From NCBI GenBank assembly GCA_016946835.1, contig JACVTC010000001.1:1525001-1570000 (forward strand): DNA of 45,000 nt, given 5' to 3'. The number at the start of each line of letters is the position of its first letter. The first letter of the stretch is position 1. Origin of the DNA: Neocallimastix lanati (nom. inval.) (lineage: Eukaryota > Neocallimastigomycota > Neocallimastigomycetes > Neocallimastigales > Neocallimastigaceae). A model generated the notes under the pieces. It saw nothing but the letters and a program-made list of their open reading frames with translations, was not told the DNA's origin and ran no database searches. Both the position numbers and the translations under genes were made by a program. Positions 11,001 through 25,779 of this stretch are shown here, one piece after another.

Positions 11001-12050
11001 TTATTTAAATTATTATTTATAATTTATTGAAAAATTAGTATTATTAAGGGAAATTTTATTAATTAAAAAAAACTAAAAAATATTATTACTTAATATTATC
11101 TATTAAAAATTAGTATTATTAAGGAAAATTTTATGAATTAAAAAAAATTAAAAAATATTATTATTTATAAATAATTTTATAATAATTATTTAGCAATTAT
11201 TATTTTTTATAATTATAATTATTATTATTATGTATAACACTTATTATTATATTATAATTATTATTATGTATTACAATTATTATTTATTATAATTATTTAT
11301 TATTATAATTATAATATAATTTAATTATTAAATTTTATATTTTACTTTTTATTATAATAAATCTTCAAATTTTCATTTTTTTAATTATTGTAAGTTTTGT
11401 TATGTAATAACTTAATATTAATTGCATAAGAAGATAATTCTATATAAAAATTAGTAAGAAATTTTTATAAAAGTTTAAATATAGTTAATAGTTTTAAAAA
11501 TAGAAACAATATTTATTATATCAATATAATTCATATGTTTCATATTAAAAACTTTATTATATATATTTAATGACTTTTTTATATATTATATAAAAGATAC
11601 ACTTTAATGAATATATAAAACAATATGTTACACGATGAAACTTTAAAACACAAAAAAGATAAATTAATATAAATTATTATTATACATTGTAATATACATA
11701 AATCACATTTAAACTAATAATATTATAATTTAATTTATATATATTTTTTTTATATTATTAATTTTCATTCTTATTAGTATTGAATCCAATTATTTAATCC
11801 TCAATAACTTCATGTTTTAAAATAAAGATAATCTTTTATTTCATTTATTTAAAATATTAAAATTATTTAATATCATTCATCTTTACCATTTTGAAAAATG
11901 GAATAGAAACTATTATATTAAAAAGGAAATAAAAATTTTATATTCCAAATTTAATTAATTAATATTATCTTGAAATTAAAAAATTTTTTTTTGAAAAAAA
12001 AAAAAAAAAAAGGAAATTTACACAAACGAAATATTTATTAATACTTAATT
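10503..12050. other. AT-rich spacer upstream of the GH6 gene
   Basis: Nothing coding is seen. It must contain the GH6 promoter (the gene reads leftwards from 10502), but no box stands out from the AT background. Features are an A-run of about 40 at 10962-10998, a 58-bp direct repeat at 11031-11162 and long AT/ATT stretches. Confidence 0.5.
11031..11162. repeat. Direct repeat of about 58 bp
   Basis: The block beginning AAAATTAGTATTATTAAGG and ending AAAAAATATTATTA occurs at 11031-11088 and again at about 11105-11162, with four or five mismatches. A short spacer lies between. Confidence 0.8.
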
Positions 12051-12485
12051 TTGTCTTTATAGTTTTTATCCTGGTGATTGGTATATGGGATTCTCATATA
12101 TAAGGTTTCTGGATCAACCCTGCTACTACCTCCTGAATTTATATGAGATAATTTTCATCCTTCTTAGGTGTTATTCCCTATAATAGAAGTAGGATATTTA
12201 CTTGCCATGGTAAATATTCCAGTTGCTAGATAATATAATTGCTAGTTCAGAGAGCACTTGATCTATGAGAGGATTAGTGTAGTTGTTCCTTCCTCAATGA
12301 CGATTCAAGAGATCAAGGAAAAGAAGCCCGCAGTATAAAGTTGAGTATAGGGAATGTCTTTCATATTAGTCTTGCTTGAGGTACTCATCGACGCCGAAAG
12401 GGTATGGCTAAGAATACAATGAGAATCAGATAGGTTTATGAGAGAGACTATTGGCCCTATTATCCTCCCTTCTCATTAATCCTAG

Positions 12486-12533
<48 letters not shown>
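12051..12533 (+). other. Island of ordinary composition ending in A45; possible retroposed 3' end
   Basis: About 430 bases (12051-12488) have far more G and C than the flanks and run directly into 45 A residues (12489-12533). Stops occur in every frame, and no protein, tRNA, rRNA or known small RNA is recognised. The abrupt poly(A) suggests a 5'-truncated non-LTR or SINE-like insertion, or a retroposed transcript, in plus orientation. Confidence 0.4.
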
Positions 12534-12534
<1 letters not shown>

Positions 12535-12875
12535 ACCATTTTAATACAAATTTTTTAAAAATTAAGGTTTATCATATTATTTTAAAAAAAAAATGTTTTT
12601 CATTCCTTAATTTGAATTTTTGTTTGATATATGTTAAAAATTCCTGAACTAATTAAGTAAATAAAAAAAAAGCCTACTAATAAAGTTTATTTATATAATT
12701 ATATTAATATATTATTTTTCAATTATTTTAAAGGTACAATATATTACTAGAATTTTTGTATTATATTTTATTTTAAGAGACTCAAATAAGTAAGCTTTCA
12801 TATTAAATTTTAAACTTTATTTAATACCAAAATTAATTACATTTTAAATATTAATTTATTAAATTTTAATTACTT

Positions 12876-13053
12876 TAATTTTGTTTTATTTCACAAATTT
12901 TATTTCAACGTTAATTTCCATTAATATTTATGTATTTGACATTTTTATATATGTTTTATATTTAGTTTAATTTTGTTTTATTTCACTAATTTTATTTCAA
13001 CATTAATTTCCATAAACTTATGTATTTGATTTTTTTTATATGTATTATATTTA
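12876..13053. repeat. Imperfect tandem duplication of about 90 bp
   Basis: TTTAATTTTGTTTTATTTCA followed by the same 65-70 bases (with TTTATTTCAACRTTAATTTCC) occurs at 12876-12964 and 12966-13053, with scattered substitutions and small indels. Confidence 0.8.
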
Positions 13054-13313
13054 AAGTAAACATAAAAAATATATTTATATATATTATTTTTATTTTATAT
13101 TCTTAATAGATAAATATAGTAGTTTTGTATTTAAAATAAGTTTAGAAAATTATAAATATATGTATATATATAATATATAATATATAATAAATAAATATAT
13201 TAATATTCATAAAAAAATTTTTTTTTCATGAAAGAACAAATTATTTTTTTTTAAAATGTAGGTTTTTTTTATTTTTAATATTATTTATTATTAATTAACT
13301 ATATATATGTAAT

Positions 13314-13458
13314 ACATCTCAGAGCACTAATGCTTAACATTAAGTAAGGCCGTCCAAAAGGGATATTTCTGCCAATATGAAAGTATGTGACTACCTCAAT
13401 ATTCCTACAACCCTTTGTTGAGGGTCTGAAACCAAGGGCGATACACACCAGAAATAAA
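13314..13458. other. Small less AT-rich island, unidentified
   Basis: About 130 bases with mixed composition (for example GGCCGTCCAAAAGGGATATT and CCCTTTGTTGAGGGTCTGAA) sit in AT-rich DNA and end in a short A-rich run. No gene or RNA family is recognised. A short CCCTTTG...CAAGGG hairpin is possible inside it. Confidence 0.35.
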
Positions 13459-14241
13459 AAAAAATATGTAATAGAAAATCATATAAATTTATTAAAGCAT
13501 AACTATCAATTTATTATATAAATTTTTAATTTTTTTTTTTTTTTTTTTTTGAAAATAAGTAATTAAACTCTAAATTTATGTATATTTTTTATAAATTATT
13601 TTTTATTTTTAATTACAAATAATGGTAAAAAAACAAAAATGATTAATATTATTATTATTAATTTATTATATATAATGCATATATATTATTAAAGCCTAAA
13701 ATAATATTTTGATAAAAAAAAATCATAAAAATCGATTTAAATTTAACTATAAACATCAATATGACTTATAAATGAGATGTAAAATATTTAAAACAAAATT
13801 TTATTATAAATTGTAGTAATTCTAAATTTATTGTTAAAATATTACCTCTTGAATTTTTTTAAAAGCATTGAAAATTCAAGAGTTTTTTTATGCAAATTTT
13901 GTAATTAATTATTTAATAAAAATGGGGTGCTGATCAAGAAATAAAAGTCTTAAGAAAAGATTAACAGAAAAACCAAAGACCATTAAATTAATTAGTTTCA
14001 AATCATTTGATTAAAACCACTTGATTTCTCGAAGAGAACTTTAGAGAATCAGATATATACTAATTTAAAGATATAAATATTATTGGTTAAATAGATACAG
14101 TAATTTAATGTATTAAATTAATGTATTAAATAAAACAATTGGTAAATTTTTAGCAATATTTAAAGGATTTCACATCTTTAGATAATTAAAATTAAAACTT
14201 TATTATCCAAATCTTGATTTTGATATCCTGAAATAGTTATA
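13459..14241. other. AT-rich spacer left of the retrotransposon cluster
   Basis: No gene is seen. It contains a 12-bp inverted repeat (CTCTTGAATTTT at 13846-13857 and its complement at 13871-13882) and T-runs. The right end leads into the ATT array. Confidence 0.6.

Positions 14242-14303
<62 letters not shown>
14242..14303. repeat. (ATT)n microsatellite, left remnant of the target array
   Basis: About 20 uninterrupted ATT units end exactly at the first base of the Copia-A LTR. The same array, in the same strand sense, resumes at 17830, 28453 and 30818. Confidence 0.95.
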
Positions 14304-14304
<1 letters not shown>

Positions 14305-14531
14305 GTTAGAAGTAGAAATTTATGATATATAAATAAATGTTAAATTAGATTAAATTAATATGAACATACGAATCATATTATGTAATACATTAATTAAATA
14401 AATTAACATGTATCTAAATTTAGCCACAGTTCTTGTATAAATAGAACTGGTTTTACTTTAATTGTAAATCTGAGGTTAGTTATTAATACATAATAAACAT
14501 TTATCATAAAACCCATTTTTACCTTCTAAAA
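14304..14531 (+). repeat. Copia-A 5' LTR
   Basis: It starts TGTTAGAAG and ends CTTCTAAAA directly before the primer-binding site. The ends are imperfect inverted repeats, and the expected final CA is AA here. A TATA-like TGTATAAATAG lies at 14434-14444, a plausible LTR promoter. The last 21 bases recur at 17809-17829. Confidence 0.75.
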
Positions 14532-14546
14532 GATTAAGAGTCTCAT
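14532..14546 (+). promoter_or_regulatory. Copia-A primer-binding site, tRNA-Lys(CUU) anticodon arm type
   Basis: GATTAAGAGTCTCAT directly follows the LTR. Its reverse complement, ATGAGACTCTTAATC, reads as the anticodon arm of a tRNA-Lys with anticodon CUU. The same 15 bases follow the LTRs of Copia-B and the non-coding LTR element. Priming from the middle of a tRNA is known for Drosophila copia. Confidence 0.65.
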
Positions 14547-14560
14547 TTTATTAAAACAAA

Positions 14561-17500
14561 ATGAATTTCAATCAAGAAATCAAAATCAAACCTCTTAACG
14601 GAAAAAATTTCCAAACCTGGAAATTCAGAATTACTACTGCAGTCGAAAAATTAGGCCTTGAAGAATTCTTAATTACGGATATCTACAATAATTCAAAGAA
14701 ATCCGACAAGAAAGTAAATGAGGAAATAAACAAATGTAATGCTACCGTCAGGGACATTATTATAAACAGTATGGAAGATAACATTCTTAAGGACTACCTA
14801 AACGTAAAATCTGCCTATGCCATCATGGAACGTCTGAAGAAAAAGTATGGAGGTAGTCAAGAAGACATCAAGTACTGGATTAAAAAATTAAACTCATTAA
14901 GAGCTAAGTCTGAAAATGAAATTCCTACTGTACTTGATGATATGTTTGATATATTCAAGTCAATGGAAGAAAATGGACTAAAAATTTCAGATAATGAAAA
15001 ATTAAAATTTATGTATTCGGCAATGACTAAAGAATTTAGGAGGACATTGACGATAACTACTGAATCAAAGCCATACAGCTTGAAGGAAGAAATTAATAAC
15101 CGAATAACAATGAAGGCCTATCTCGAAAATTGGAACATCGATGAAGAATTTTATAACGATGATCCAATGGAGATAGATGAAATTAGAAGATTCAAAAAGA
15201 AAGGATTTGCAAAAAGCAAATCAGAAAAAGAAAAACATAATGAAATTAAAAGAAAACAAAAAGAAGTTGAAAAATACTGTCATATTTGTGATAGATATGG
15301 TCATTCAACTAAAGAATGCTTTTATAACCTAAAAACCAAAAACAGCAATTGGCCCAAAAAGAACTACCACAAGAAAGAATTTAGAAACAAATTCATTGAT
15401 GAAATAAACAAAACAAATTTTGAAGAGTCAGATGACGAAGGAGAAGACTTCACAAAATTAAAAATATACACAGGAAATATTGATGCAATCATCAATGAAG
15501 AGGAAGAAGAAGAAATAATAAAAGAAGTAATAGAAGAAGAAACAGAAGAAAAAGAAGAAGAAAAAGAAATGTTAGAAAACGTAATAGAAGAAGAAAAAGA
15601 AAATGATGATACAAAAGAAAAACCAGAAGAACATGATAGGATAAAATTTGATAAAGAAATTTCAGAAATTATAAAAGAAACCGAAAACAAAACCGAATGG
15701 TTATACGATTGCGGAGCATGTGAACATATAACTAATAATCTGACAATATTAAAAAATTTCATAAGAGAACCAAATAAATTAAGATGTGCCAACGGAACCT
15801 ACTTTACATATGAAGGTTATGGAGAATATGAATTCAAAATTAAAGATAGAAAATATCATTTAAAAAGAGTATTATACTCTAAAGAAATTACCAAAAACAT
15901 AATCAGTGCCATAGAATTAGCTAAAATTGGTATAAAAGCATTTACAACATTTGAAAACAACAAAGTTAAATTATTAATTATGGATGAAAATTATAATATC
16001 ATCCAAGAAATAATATCAAATAAACATAATCAATTTTTCTTAAAAGTATATTCAATTAATTTTGTTAAATCAATAAACAGTATTGATAAAGTAGAAAACT
16101 TTAAAATGATCTGGCATAGACGCTTAGGTCATTATTACAACAACAATCTATTAAAATATCTAATGGATCACGATATAAAGGTAAATGATGATTGCCACGA
16201 CTGCAAAATAACCAAAATGAAAAGAATTAGCCATAACAAAGAAACACCTAAGGCCAAAGAAATACTAGAAGTTATCCATTCAGATATAATCGGTCCCATC
16301 TCTAAATCCATCACAGGAAAAAGATTTATCTTAACTATAATTGATGAATATTCAAGAAAATCCTGGATATTTCTATTAGCTAGTAAATCAGAAGCTACAG
16401 ATATCATCATAAATTTCTTTAATTTTTTAATTAATCAATTCGGTAATAAGATTAAAAGCCTGAAATCAGACAACGCCAAGGAATACAACAACAAAAAACT
16501 TTTGGATTATTGTAAACAAAAAGGAATAAAGAAAATTTTCTCACCCGCATATAATCCAGAAAATAATGGTTTAGCTGAAAGGTTCAACCAAACCATTATT
16601 TCATGTGCGAAAACATTACTGTTCTGGAGCCAGTTAAGTGAAAACTTTTGGGATTTTGCAGTAAACTACGCCAACTACCTTTATAATCTTATACCTCACA
16701 GTAGTATAAATAATAAAATACCAAATGAGGTATTCTTCAAAACTAAATCAAGTATCAAACATATTAAAGTCTTCGGCTGTATAGCATATTATAAAAACTA
16801 TAATCAAAATAAAACAAAATTTGAACCGAATTCCATTAAGGGTATATTTCTTGGAGTTGATGAAGATTCTTATAGCTACATCATTATGAATTATAATAAT
16901 TTCAAGATATATAAATATCGAGAAATATACTGTATCGAGAACATGCCTGCTAATATATCTCTATCTAACGAAGCTCTAAATGAAACCCAAAATGATTTCT
17001 TTAAATACGACTTCACTAATATTAAAACAAAATATTATACAAATATCAATAATTCAATTTTTACTATTTCAAATAACAATGACTACAATCAAAGAAATGA
17101 TAATATAGATAATTTAAATAAGTTATTCAGTAATTTAAGAATTTCAGATAAGGGTAATAATAATATTCAAGGTCATAATAATGATAATACATATAAAAAT
17201 AACAATATTGTTGATAACAACAAAATTAATCATATAAAATCAACTAATGAATACGGTAAACAATTAATACATGATCACAATAAAAATTATAATAATGCCA
17301 ACCATAATATTAGTAATAATTCTAAGAATTTTAAAGTCGAAAAACAAATACAACTTTCTGATCATAAAAACACTAATACTCCAGATAATTTTTCCAATAA
17401 TAATAATACTAATAATTCAATTAATCCTAACACTAATAAAGTTGAGTTTACACCGGATAAATATTTCATCAATAACAATAATAAAAATAATAATAATAAA

Positions 17501-17827
17501 TTAATTTCTATCAAAACTAGAGATCCAAAAAATTATGAAGAAGCTGTTAATTGCAATAATAAATTATTCTGGATCAACGCTATTAATGAAGAACTAAAAA
17601 ATTTTTACAATAATAAAACAATGACTTTCATTAAATCAGTTCCACCAAACAGTACTCTTGTATCCAACAAGTGGATTTTCACTACGAAAAAGAATGCTGA
17701 TGGAAAAATTTCCAAATTTAAAGCCAGACTTGTCGCACGTGGATTTGAACAAAGGTTTGGCATCGATTTTGATATTACTTACTCACCAACACTCAATATG
17801 GATTGCCTACCCATTTTTACCTTCTAA
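14561..17827 (+). pseudogene. Copia-A gag-pol polyprotein, truncated in reverse transcriptase
   Basis: One open frame of 1088 codons. In order: copia-type Gag with a CCHC zinc knuckle (CHICDRYGHSTKEC, about 240-253); an acidic Glu-rich linker; a retropepsin-like region whose catalytic triplet reads DCG (about 382-384) instead of the usual DSG/DTG; the GAG-pre-integrase HHCC domain (WHRRLGH near 517, CHDC near 546); the integrase core with the Asp of HSDIIGP (about 573), the Asp of SDNAKEY (about 636) and the Glu of NGLAERFN (about 672); an Asn-rich linker; and the start of RT (KWIFTTKKN, KARLVARGFEQRFGIDFDIT). The frame then runs into LTR-end sequence and stops. It cannot make RT or RNase H. 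The rest of the frame is unbroken. Confidence 0.9.
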
Positions 17828-17829
17828 AA

Positions 17830-18098
<269 letters not shown>

Positions 18099-18099
<1 letters not shown>

Positions 18100-18360
18100 G
18101 TTCAAGGTTGTGGATTCAGAGAACACGAGCAAGTATTACACCAAGTGTTTTAATATATATTTATTATATATATTTTTATTTATTTATTTATTTAGAAAAA
18201 TACATGTATCTTTATTATTATAAAATCAACAAGAAAAAAAAATAATTTTAATTAAACTATAAAATAACTATATACAAAATAAGGTTATAATTAATGAGGC
18301 TTGTGTGGCATATTAGATAAGTTATGCATAATGTTCATATAACATTGCTAATATTTAGCA
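18099..18360 (-). repeat. Copia-B 3' LTR
   Basis: 262 bp. On the minus strand it begins TGCTAAATATTAGC and ends CCTTGAACA. It matches 28186-28452 almost throughout. Confidence 0.9.
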
Positions 18361-18370
18361 TTCCCCCTAC
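18361..18370 (-). promoter_or_regulatory. Copia-B polypurine tract
   Basis: GTAGGGGGAA on the minus strand lies immediately before the 3' LTR, where plus-strand DNA priming is expected. The non-coding LTR element has a similar AAGGGGGAA at the same place. Confidence 0.75.
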
Positions 18371-18461
18371 ATTTTGCATTACATATTTACAAAAAAAATA
18401 AAATTTTTTTTTTTTTTTTTTTATTTTCTATATTAAATTTATTTTAATAAATTTTTTTTTT

Positions 18462-21400
18462 TTAATCAAAAATAAAATCAGTGAAAATTTTCATTTTTGG
18501 ACCTGAAATATTTTTAGTTAATGAGTCTGCAACCATATTTTCTGTATCAATATATTTTAACGATACTTTTCCTTCATTTATTTTTTCATTAACATATTTA
18601 TATTTTATATCCATATGTTTACATCTTGCATTAGAATTTTCATCTTCTGCAATGAATTTGCATGATTTGTTATCAATATTTATTTTTAGAGTAAAGTTGT
18701 TATTAAATATTTCACTAAATAATTTTTGTAACCACATACCATGCTTAGTACATTCAGTTAGGCTGACAAATTCCGCTTCCGCTGTTGATAAAGTTACACA
18801 TTTTTGTAATTGTGATTTCCAAGAAATAGGACTATCTCCATTAAGAAATATATATCCTGTTGTTGATTTTCTTGTTTCTTCATCTTTAGCAAAATCTGCA
18901 TCACAATAAACAGATATATTTTTGTCTCCTTTATAATGAATTGATTTTTCTTTTGATGAATTTAAATATTGTAAAATCATATGAGCTGATTTTAAATCTA
19001 CTTCATTTGGATATTCTGAATGTCTTGCTGCTTGATTAACAGCAAAAGCTATATCTGGTCTTGTTTTAGTAGATATAAATAATAATTCTCCTATGATTGA
19101 TTTATAGATTGTTTTGTCAATTTCTGGAGAATTTTCTCTTTCTTCTTTAGTAATTTTTCTACTAGGATATTTGATTGGTTTTGTTTTCTTCATATTATAT
19201 TTTTCAATTAATTTTTCTATGTAATCTATTTGATTAATTTTGTATCCTTGATCTGTCTTGAAAATGTTTATTCCAATTATTTTATCAGCATTTGTATATT
19301 TTGAAATTTGATATTTATTTTGAAGATTGTTTGATACATATTTTATTTCTTCTTCAGTTCCTGTAAGTAAAATATCATCAACATATAGACTTAATACTAA
19401 TGATAATTTATTATTTTTATATTTAGTAAATATACACTTATCAGTATTAATTTGTTTAAGTCCTATACTTATTAAGAATTTGGATATTTCATTATTCCAC
19501 TCTCTACCAGCTTGTTTTAAGCCATATAGAGCTTTTTTTTAGTAACCAATACTTACCTTTGTTATAATTTTTATCTCCTTTTGGAATTTTCATGTAGATT
19601 TTTTCTTTTAATTTAGCATTCAGGTAAGCTGCTTTTATATCTAATTGTTTTAACTCCCAATTATATCTGGCAGCTATTTCAATAGTTATTCTAAGACTAT
19701 CGGCTTGTACTGTTGGAGAGTATGTGTTGTTATAGTCTATTCCTTCTCTTTGTTTGAAACCTTTGGCTACCCATCTTGCCTTTTTTGTTCCATCATCTTT
19801 TGTAGTGAATATCCATCTTCCATCAATTAATGTTGCGTTACGAGGAATACTGTTAATTATTTCCATAACTCTTTGATAATACATGTTATTTAGTTCTTTA
19901 TTTATGGCTTGTTTCCATTGTTTTGAATCTTTTGAGTTAATTGCTTCCTCATAATTTGATGGATTATTAAATTTGATATTTAAAATTTTGTTTTTCTTTT
20001 TTGGATTTGTATTATTTTCTTTTATAACGACATCATTATTATTTTTTTCATTATCATTTTCATTAATGAATTTTCTTTTATTGTTATTAGAATTTGTTTC
20101 ACTGTTGTTAGAATTTGTTTCACTATTGTTATTATTATTTAAATAATTTTTATTATTATCCTTGGTGTTAATTGTAGTTTTAGTATTGTTATTATTTTTA
20201 TTATTTTCAATAGTGTTTTGTTTATTTGTGATATTGTTATTATTATTATCTGTGGTATCGGTATTGTTGTTATTATTGTCAGTAGTTTCAAAATTATTAT
20301 TATTTGAATTATTCATATTAATATTCTTGGTATTTGAATTATTATTGTTTAAGTTATTATTTAAATTTTGATTATTCATAAATTGTGAATTATTATCTGA
20401 ATGTTCCCCCTGAATTTGTGAATTATCAAAATCAAAAAGAGAATCAACGGAATCATTTGATAAGAAAGTAGTTTCAATAGATCCAGGAATATTTTCCATA
20501 AAATATACATCTCTTGCAGATATAATAGAATTAGTAGTTATATCAAGGATTTTATAACCTGTAGAGTCAGAAGCATAACCAAGAAAGATACCTGGTTTAG
20601 TATTATTATCCAATTTATTTTTCTTATGATTATTATAAAAATAAACTCTGCAACCAAAAACTTTTAAATGGGATATATCAACAGGCTTGTTGAAGAAAAC
20701 TTCATCAGGAATAAGAGAGTTATTGCCTTGATGAGGATTAAGATTATAGAGACGACAAGCACATAAAATTGCTGAATCCCAAAAGTTAATAGGTAGTTTC
20801 GCAGAAGATAAGAGTGTTTTAGCACAGTTATCTAAGGTTTGGTTAAGACGTTCTGCACGACCATTTTGCTGAGGGCAATTAGGTAAAGAATGAATAAATT
20901 CAATACTATTATCCGCAAGATATTTTATTAAATTAGCGTTATCGTATTCTCTTCCATTATCGGTTTTGAGAGTAACTATGTTATAACTAGTGGTATTTTT
21001 CATTAGCTTATGGAAGTGAATAAACGTGTTACATACATCGGCTTTATTCTTTAATAAATAAATCCAGCATTTTCTTGAGAAGTCATCTAAGAATGTGACA
21101 TAATAATTGTAATCGTTGTATGATGTGATAAATTTTCCAACAACATCTGAATGAATAAGTTGTAATGGATGTGTTGATTTATTAAAAGATGAGTAGAAAG
21201 GTTTTTTCTTCATTTTACTAATATGGCATTGAGAACAATCCTTTTTATTATGTAAATTTGTATGTTTTAAAACAAAGTCTTGAATATTTTTATTATTATT
21301 AAAGTGTCCTAATCTAGCATGCCATAAATCGTAGTCAAAATTTATTACATTTGTGTTGTTAATTAAATTATAATTATTTATATTATGTGTATTTAGTGTA

Positions 21401-21534
21401 AATAGGAAGTCATCATTTGCATGTAGCGTTGAAATCAGTTTATTGTTTTTATAAATTTGTAGACGATCTTTATTTTTGATAACGTCATAATCCATTATGA
21501 GAGTGTAACCTTTTAGAACCAAACAATGGGTAGA
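18462..21534 (-). pseudogene. Copia-B pol: integrase, reverse transcriptase and RNase H, one frameshift
   Basis: The 3' part of the Copia-B frame, downstream of the gypsy insertion. Visible in order: HHCC domain (WHARLGH, CSQCH), integrase core with the Asp of HSDVVG, the Asp of KTDNGREY and the Glu of NGRAERLNQ, a long Asn-rich linker, RT with RWIFTTK, RWVAKGFKQREGIDY and QLDIKAAYLN, then after the A8 frameshift the YVDD catalytic motif (19374-19385), and RNase H with YCDADFA, STAEAEF, IDNKSC and KYIDTENMVADSLTK. It stops at TAA at 18462. A single extra A at 19540-19547 moves the frame just before the YGLKQ-type region; both sides are otherwise open. This may be a real mutation or a homopolymer sequencing error. 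Confidence 0.9.
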
Positions 21535-22139
21535 TGTAACGAATATTGGAATATCCGTGTTTTAAAGAGTGTAACACAATAGGTAAGCACTTTTTGATTA
21601 ATAAGTAATTTGGTTTTTTAAAATATAGTTTTATTAATTAAGAAATTTAAAAATATTAATTATAAAGATTAACTATTGTAATATTTCGAATTACTTATTA
21701 ATTAATTCAATAATTAATAAAAACACAATTTTTATAATCTTTTGGCTGCGAAATTCACTCCTATTTATAGTTTTTCAAAATTTAAATCCATAAAAATTTA
21801 AAACCATAAAATCATTAAAAAGTTTCATAAAAATTGATTATTTTCGGTTAAAAAGAATCTAAAAGAAATAATGATAAAAGATAAATTAAAATAGAATTTC
21901 TATCTGATTTGTTTCTATTAATTTCTAAGAATTTCTTTTGTTAATTTTTTACAGAAATTTATACAGAAACAAATACAGAAACAAATACAGAAATGAAGTA
22001 TAAAAATTCTTTAAAATTTAAATGATATAAAATTTTAGTAAAGGTGTGAGTCGAACCCTAGTGGTTCAGGCTGAGGTCATAGTGACTAACCACTATGCCA
22101 GCATTCTAATTTCTAATTTTTTTTTTAAGATTCGTTACA
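21535..22139 (-). repeat. Chromovirus 3' LTR
   Basis: 605 bp, TG...CA ends, same length and apparently same sequence as 26111-26715, including the T10 run near its plus-strand right end. Confidence 0.95.
22043..22107 (-). promoter_or_regulatory. tRNA-like Pol III promoter block inside the 3' LTR
   Basis: On the minus (element sense) strand, TGGCATAGTGGTTAG (A-box-like) is followed about 30 bases later by GGGTTCGACTC (B-box-like, consensus GGTTCGANTCC). The block looks tRNA-derived, like the head of a SINE. T-stem and acceptor pairing are broken, so it is not a working tRNA. It lies near the 5' end of the LTR. Confidence 0.55.
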
Positions 22140-22153
22140 TGGTCCTCCTCTAG
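22140..22153 (-). promoter_or_regulatory. Chromovirus polypurine tract
   Basis: CTAGAGGAGGACCA on the minus strand immediately precedes the 3' LTR; the purine core is AGAGGAGGA. Confidence 0.7.
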
Positions 22154-22359
22154 GATTCGGATGCCAGACGAATCTTTTACTTTAAATCTAAACTATTTCT
22201 AATTCTAACTTTTATAATAATAAACTATAACTAAAATACTTATAGGAGTGATAATTTAATTAATACATTGGATAATAAAAATTACATGAATTTTAAGTTT
22301 TAAAAATAAAGTATAAAAATAAAACTATCTAGAATAAATGTTTTTGAATAATATAAAAT

Positions 22360-22398
<39 letters not shown>

Positions 22399-22464
22399 CA
22401 TAAGTTAGAATGATTAATAGTACTTTGATGAAATAAAATTTATTTTTGATTAAATGATTTATAT
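22154..22464 (-). other. Chromovirus 3' untranslated stretch
   Basis: No open frame. It contains a T35 run on the plus strand (about 22362-22396) and AT-rich sequence between the stop codon and the polypurine tract. Confidence 0.6.
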
Positions 22465-25122
<2,658 letters not shown>

Positions 25123-25124
25123 TT

Positions 25125-25497
25125 AATTCTAATTATTGATTACTAATTATTAATTATTAATTATTAATTATTATTAATTATTAAATATTGATTATTACTA
25201 ATTATTATTAATTATTATTATTAATTATTACTAATTATTGAATATTGATTATTACTATTAATTATTACTAATTATTGAATATTGATTATTACTATTAATT
25301 ATTACTAATTATTGAATATTGATTATTACTATTAATTATTACTAATTATTGAATATTGATTATTACTAATAATTATTACTAATTATTGAATATTGATTAT
25401 TACTATTATTAATTATTAATTATTAATTATTACTAATTATTGATTATTAATTATTATTATTAATTATTAAATATTAATTATTAAATATTAATTATTA

Positions 25498-25549
<52 letters not shown>
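25125..25549. repeat. AT-rich tandem repeats and T49 run in the chromovirus leader
   Basis: A unit of about 37 bp containing ATTGAATATTGATTATTACT recurs about five times between 25215 and 25420, within a longer stretch of ATTA-type repeats. A run of about 49 T (25501-25549, A on the element sense strand) follows. It lies upstream of the gag start, which is at 25107 on the minus strand. Confidence 0.85.
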
Positions 25550-25550
<1 letters not shown>

Positions 25551-25779
25551 TTATTACAATTATTGATTTTGATTGAATAATAAATATACAATATAATTAA
25601 TTATTAGAAGAAGTAAATATTTAATTTCAATATAAATAATTTTAATTTCAAGGATGGCTATATGGATTATTGAAAATATTAATAATTTTAATATATAGTA
25701 AAATTCAAGGGTTCCGATTGAATTTATAAATTCCTGCATGAATTTTGGTAGAAAAATTTATAGTCTTGGTAAGTGTTTT

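Larger units (their letters stand above)
14304..17829 (+). mobile_element. Copia-A: Ty1/copia LTR retrotransposon, 3'-truncated
   Basis: The element runs from the TGTTAGAAG start of a 228-bp 5' LTR to a 21-base remnant of the 3' LTR end (ACCCATTTTTACCTTCTAAAA, 17809-17829). Between them lies a gag-protease-integrase-RT frame cut off early in RT. The remaining RT, the RNase H and about 205 bp of the 3' LTR are deleted. ATT repeats flank it on both sides, and ATTAT abuts each end (14299-14303, 17830-17834). Confidence 0.85.

Noticed and set aside
13846-13882. Hairpin terminator (12-bp arms)
   Set aside because: No gene ends nearby and such terminators are not used by nuclear Pol II; it is probably a chance AT-rich inverted repeat.
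22043-22107. A genuine tRNA gene
   Set aside because: A- and B-box-like motifs are present, but the T-stem and acceptor stem do not pair and the block is embedded in both LTRs.
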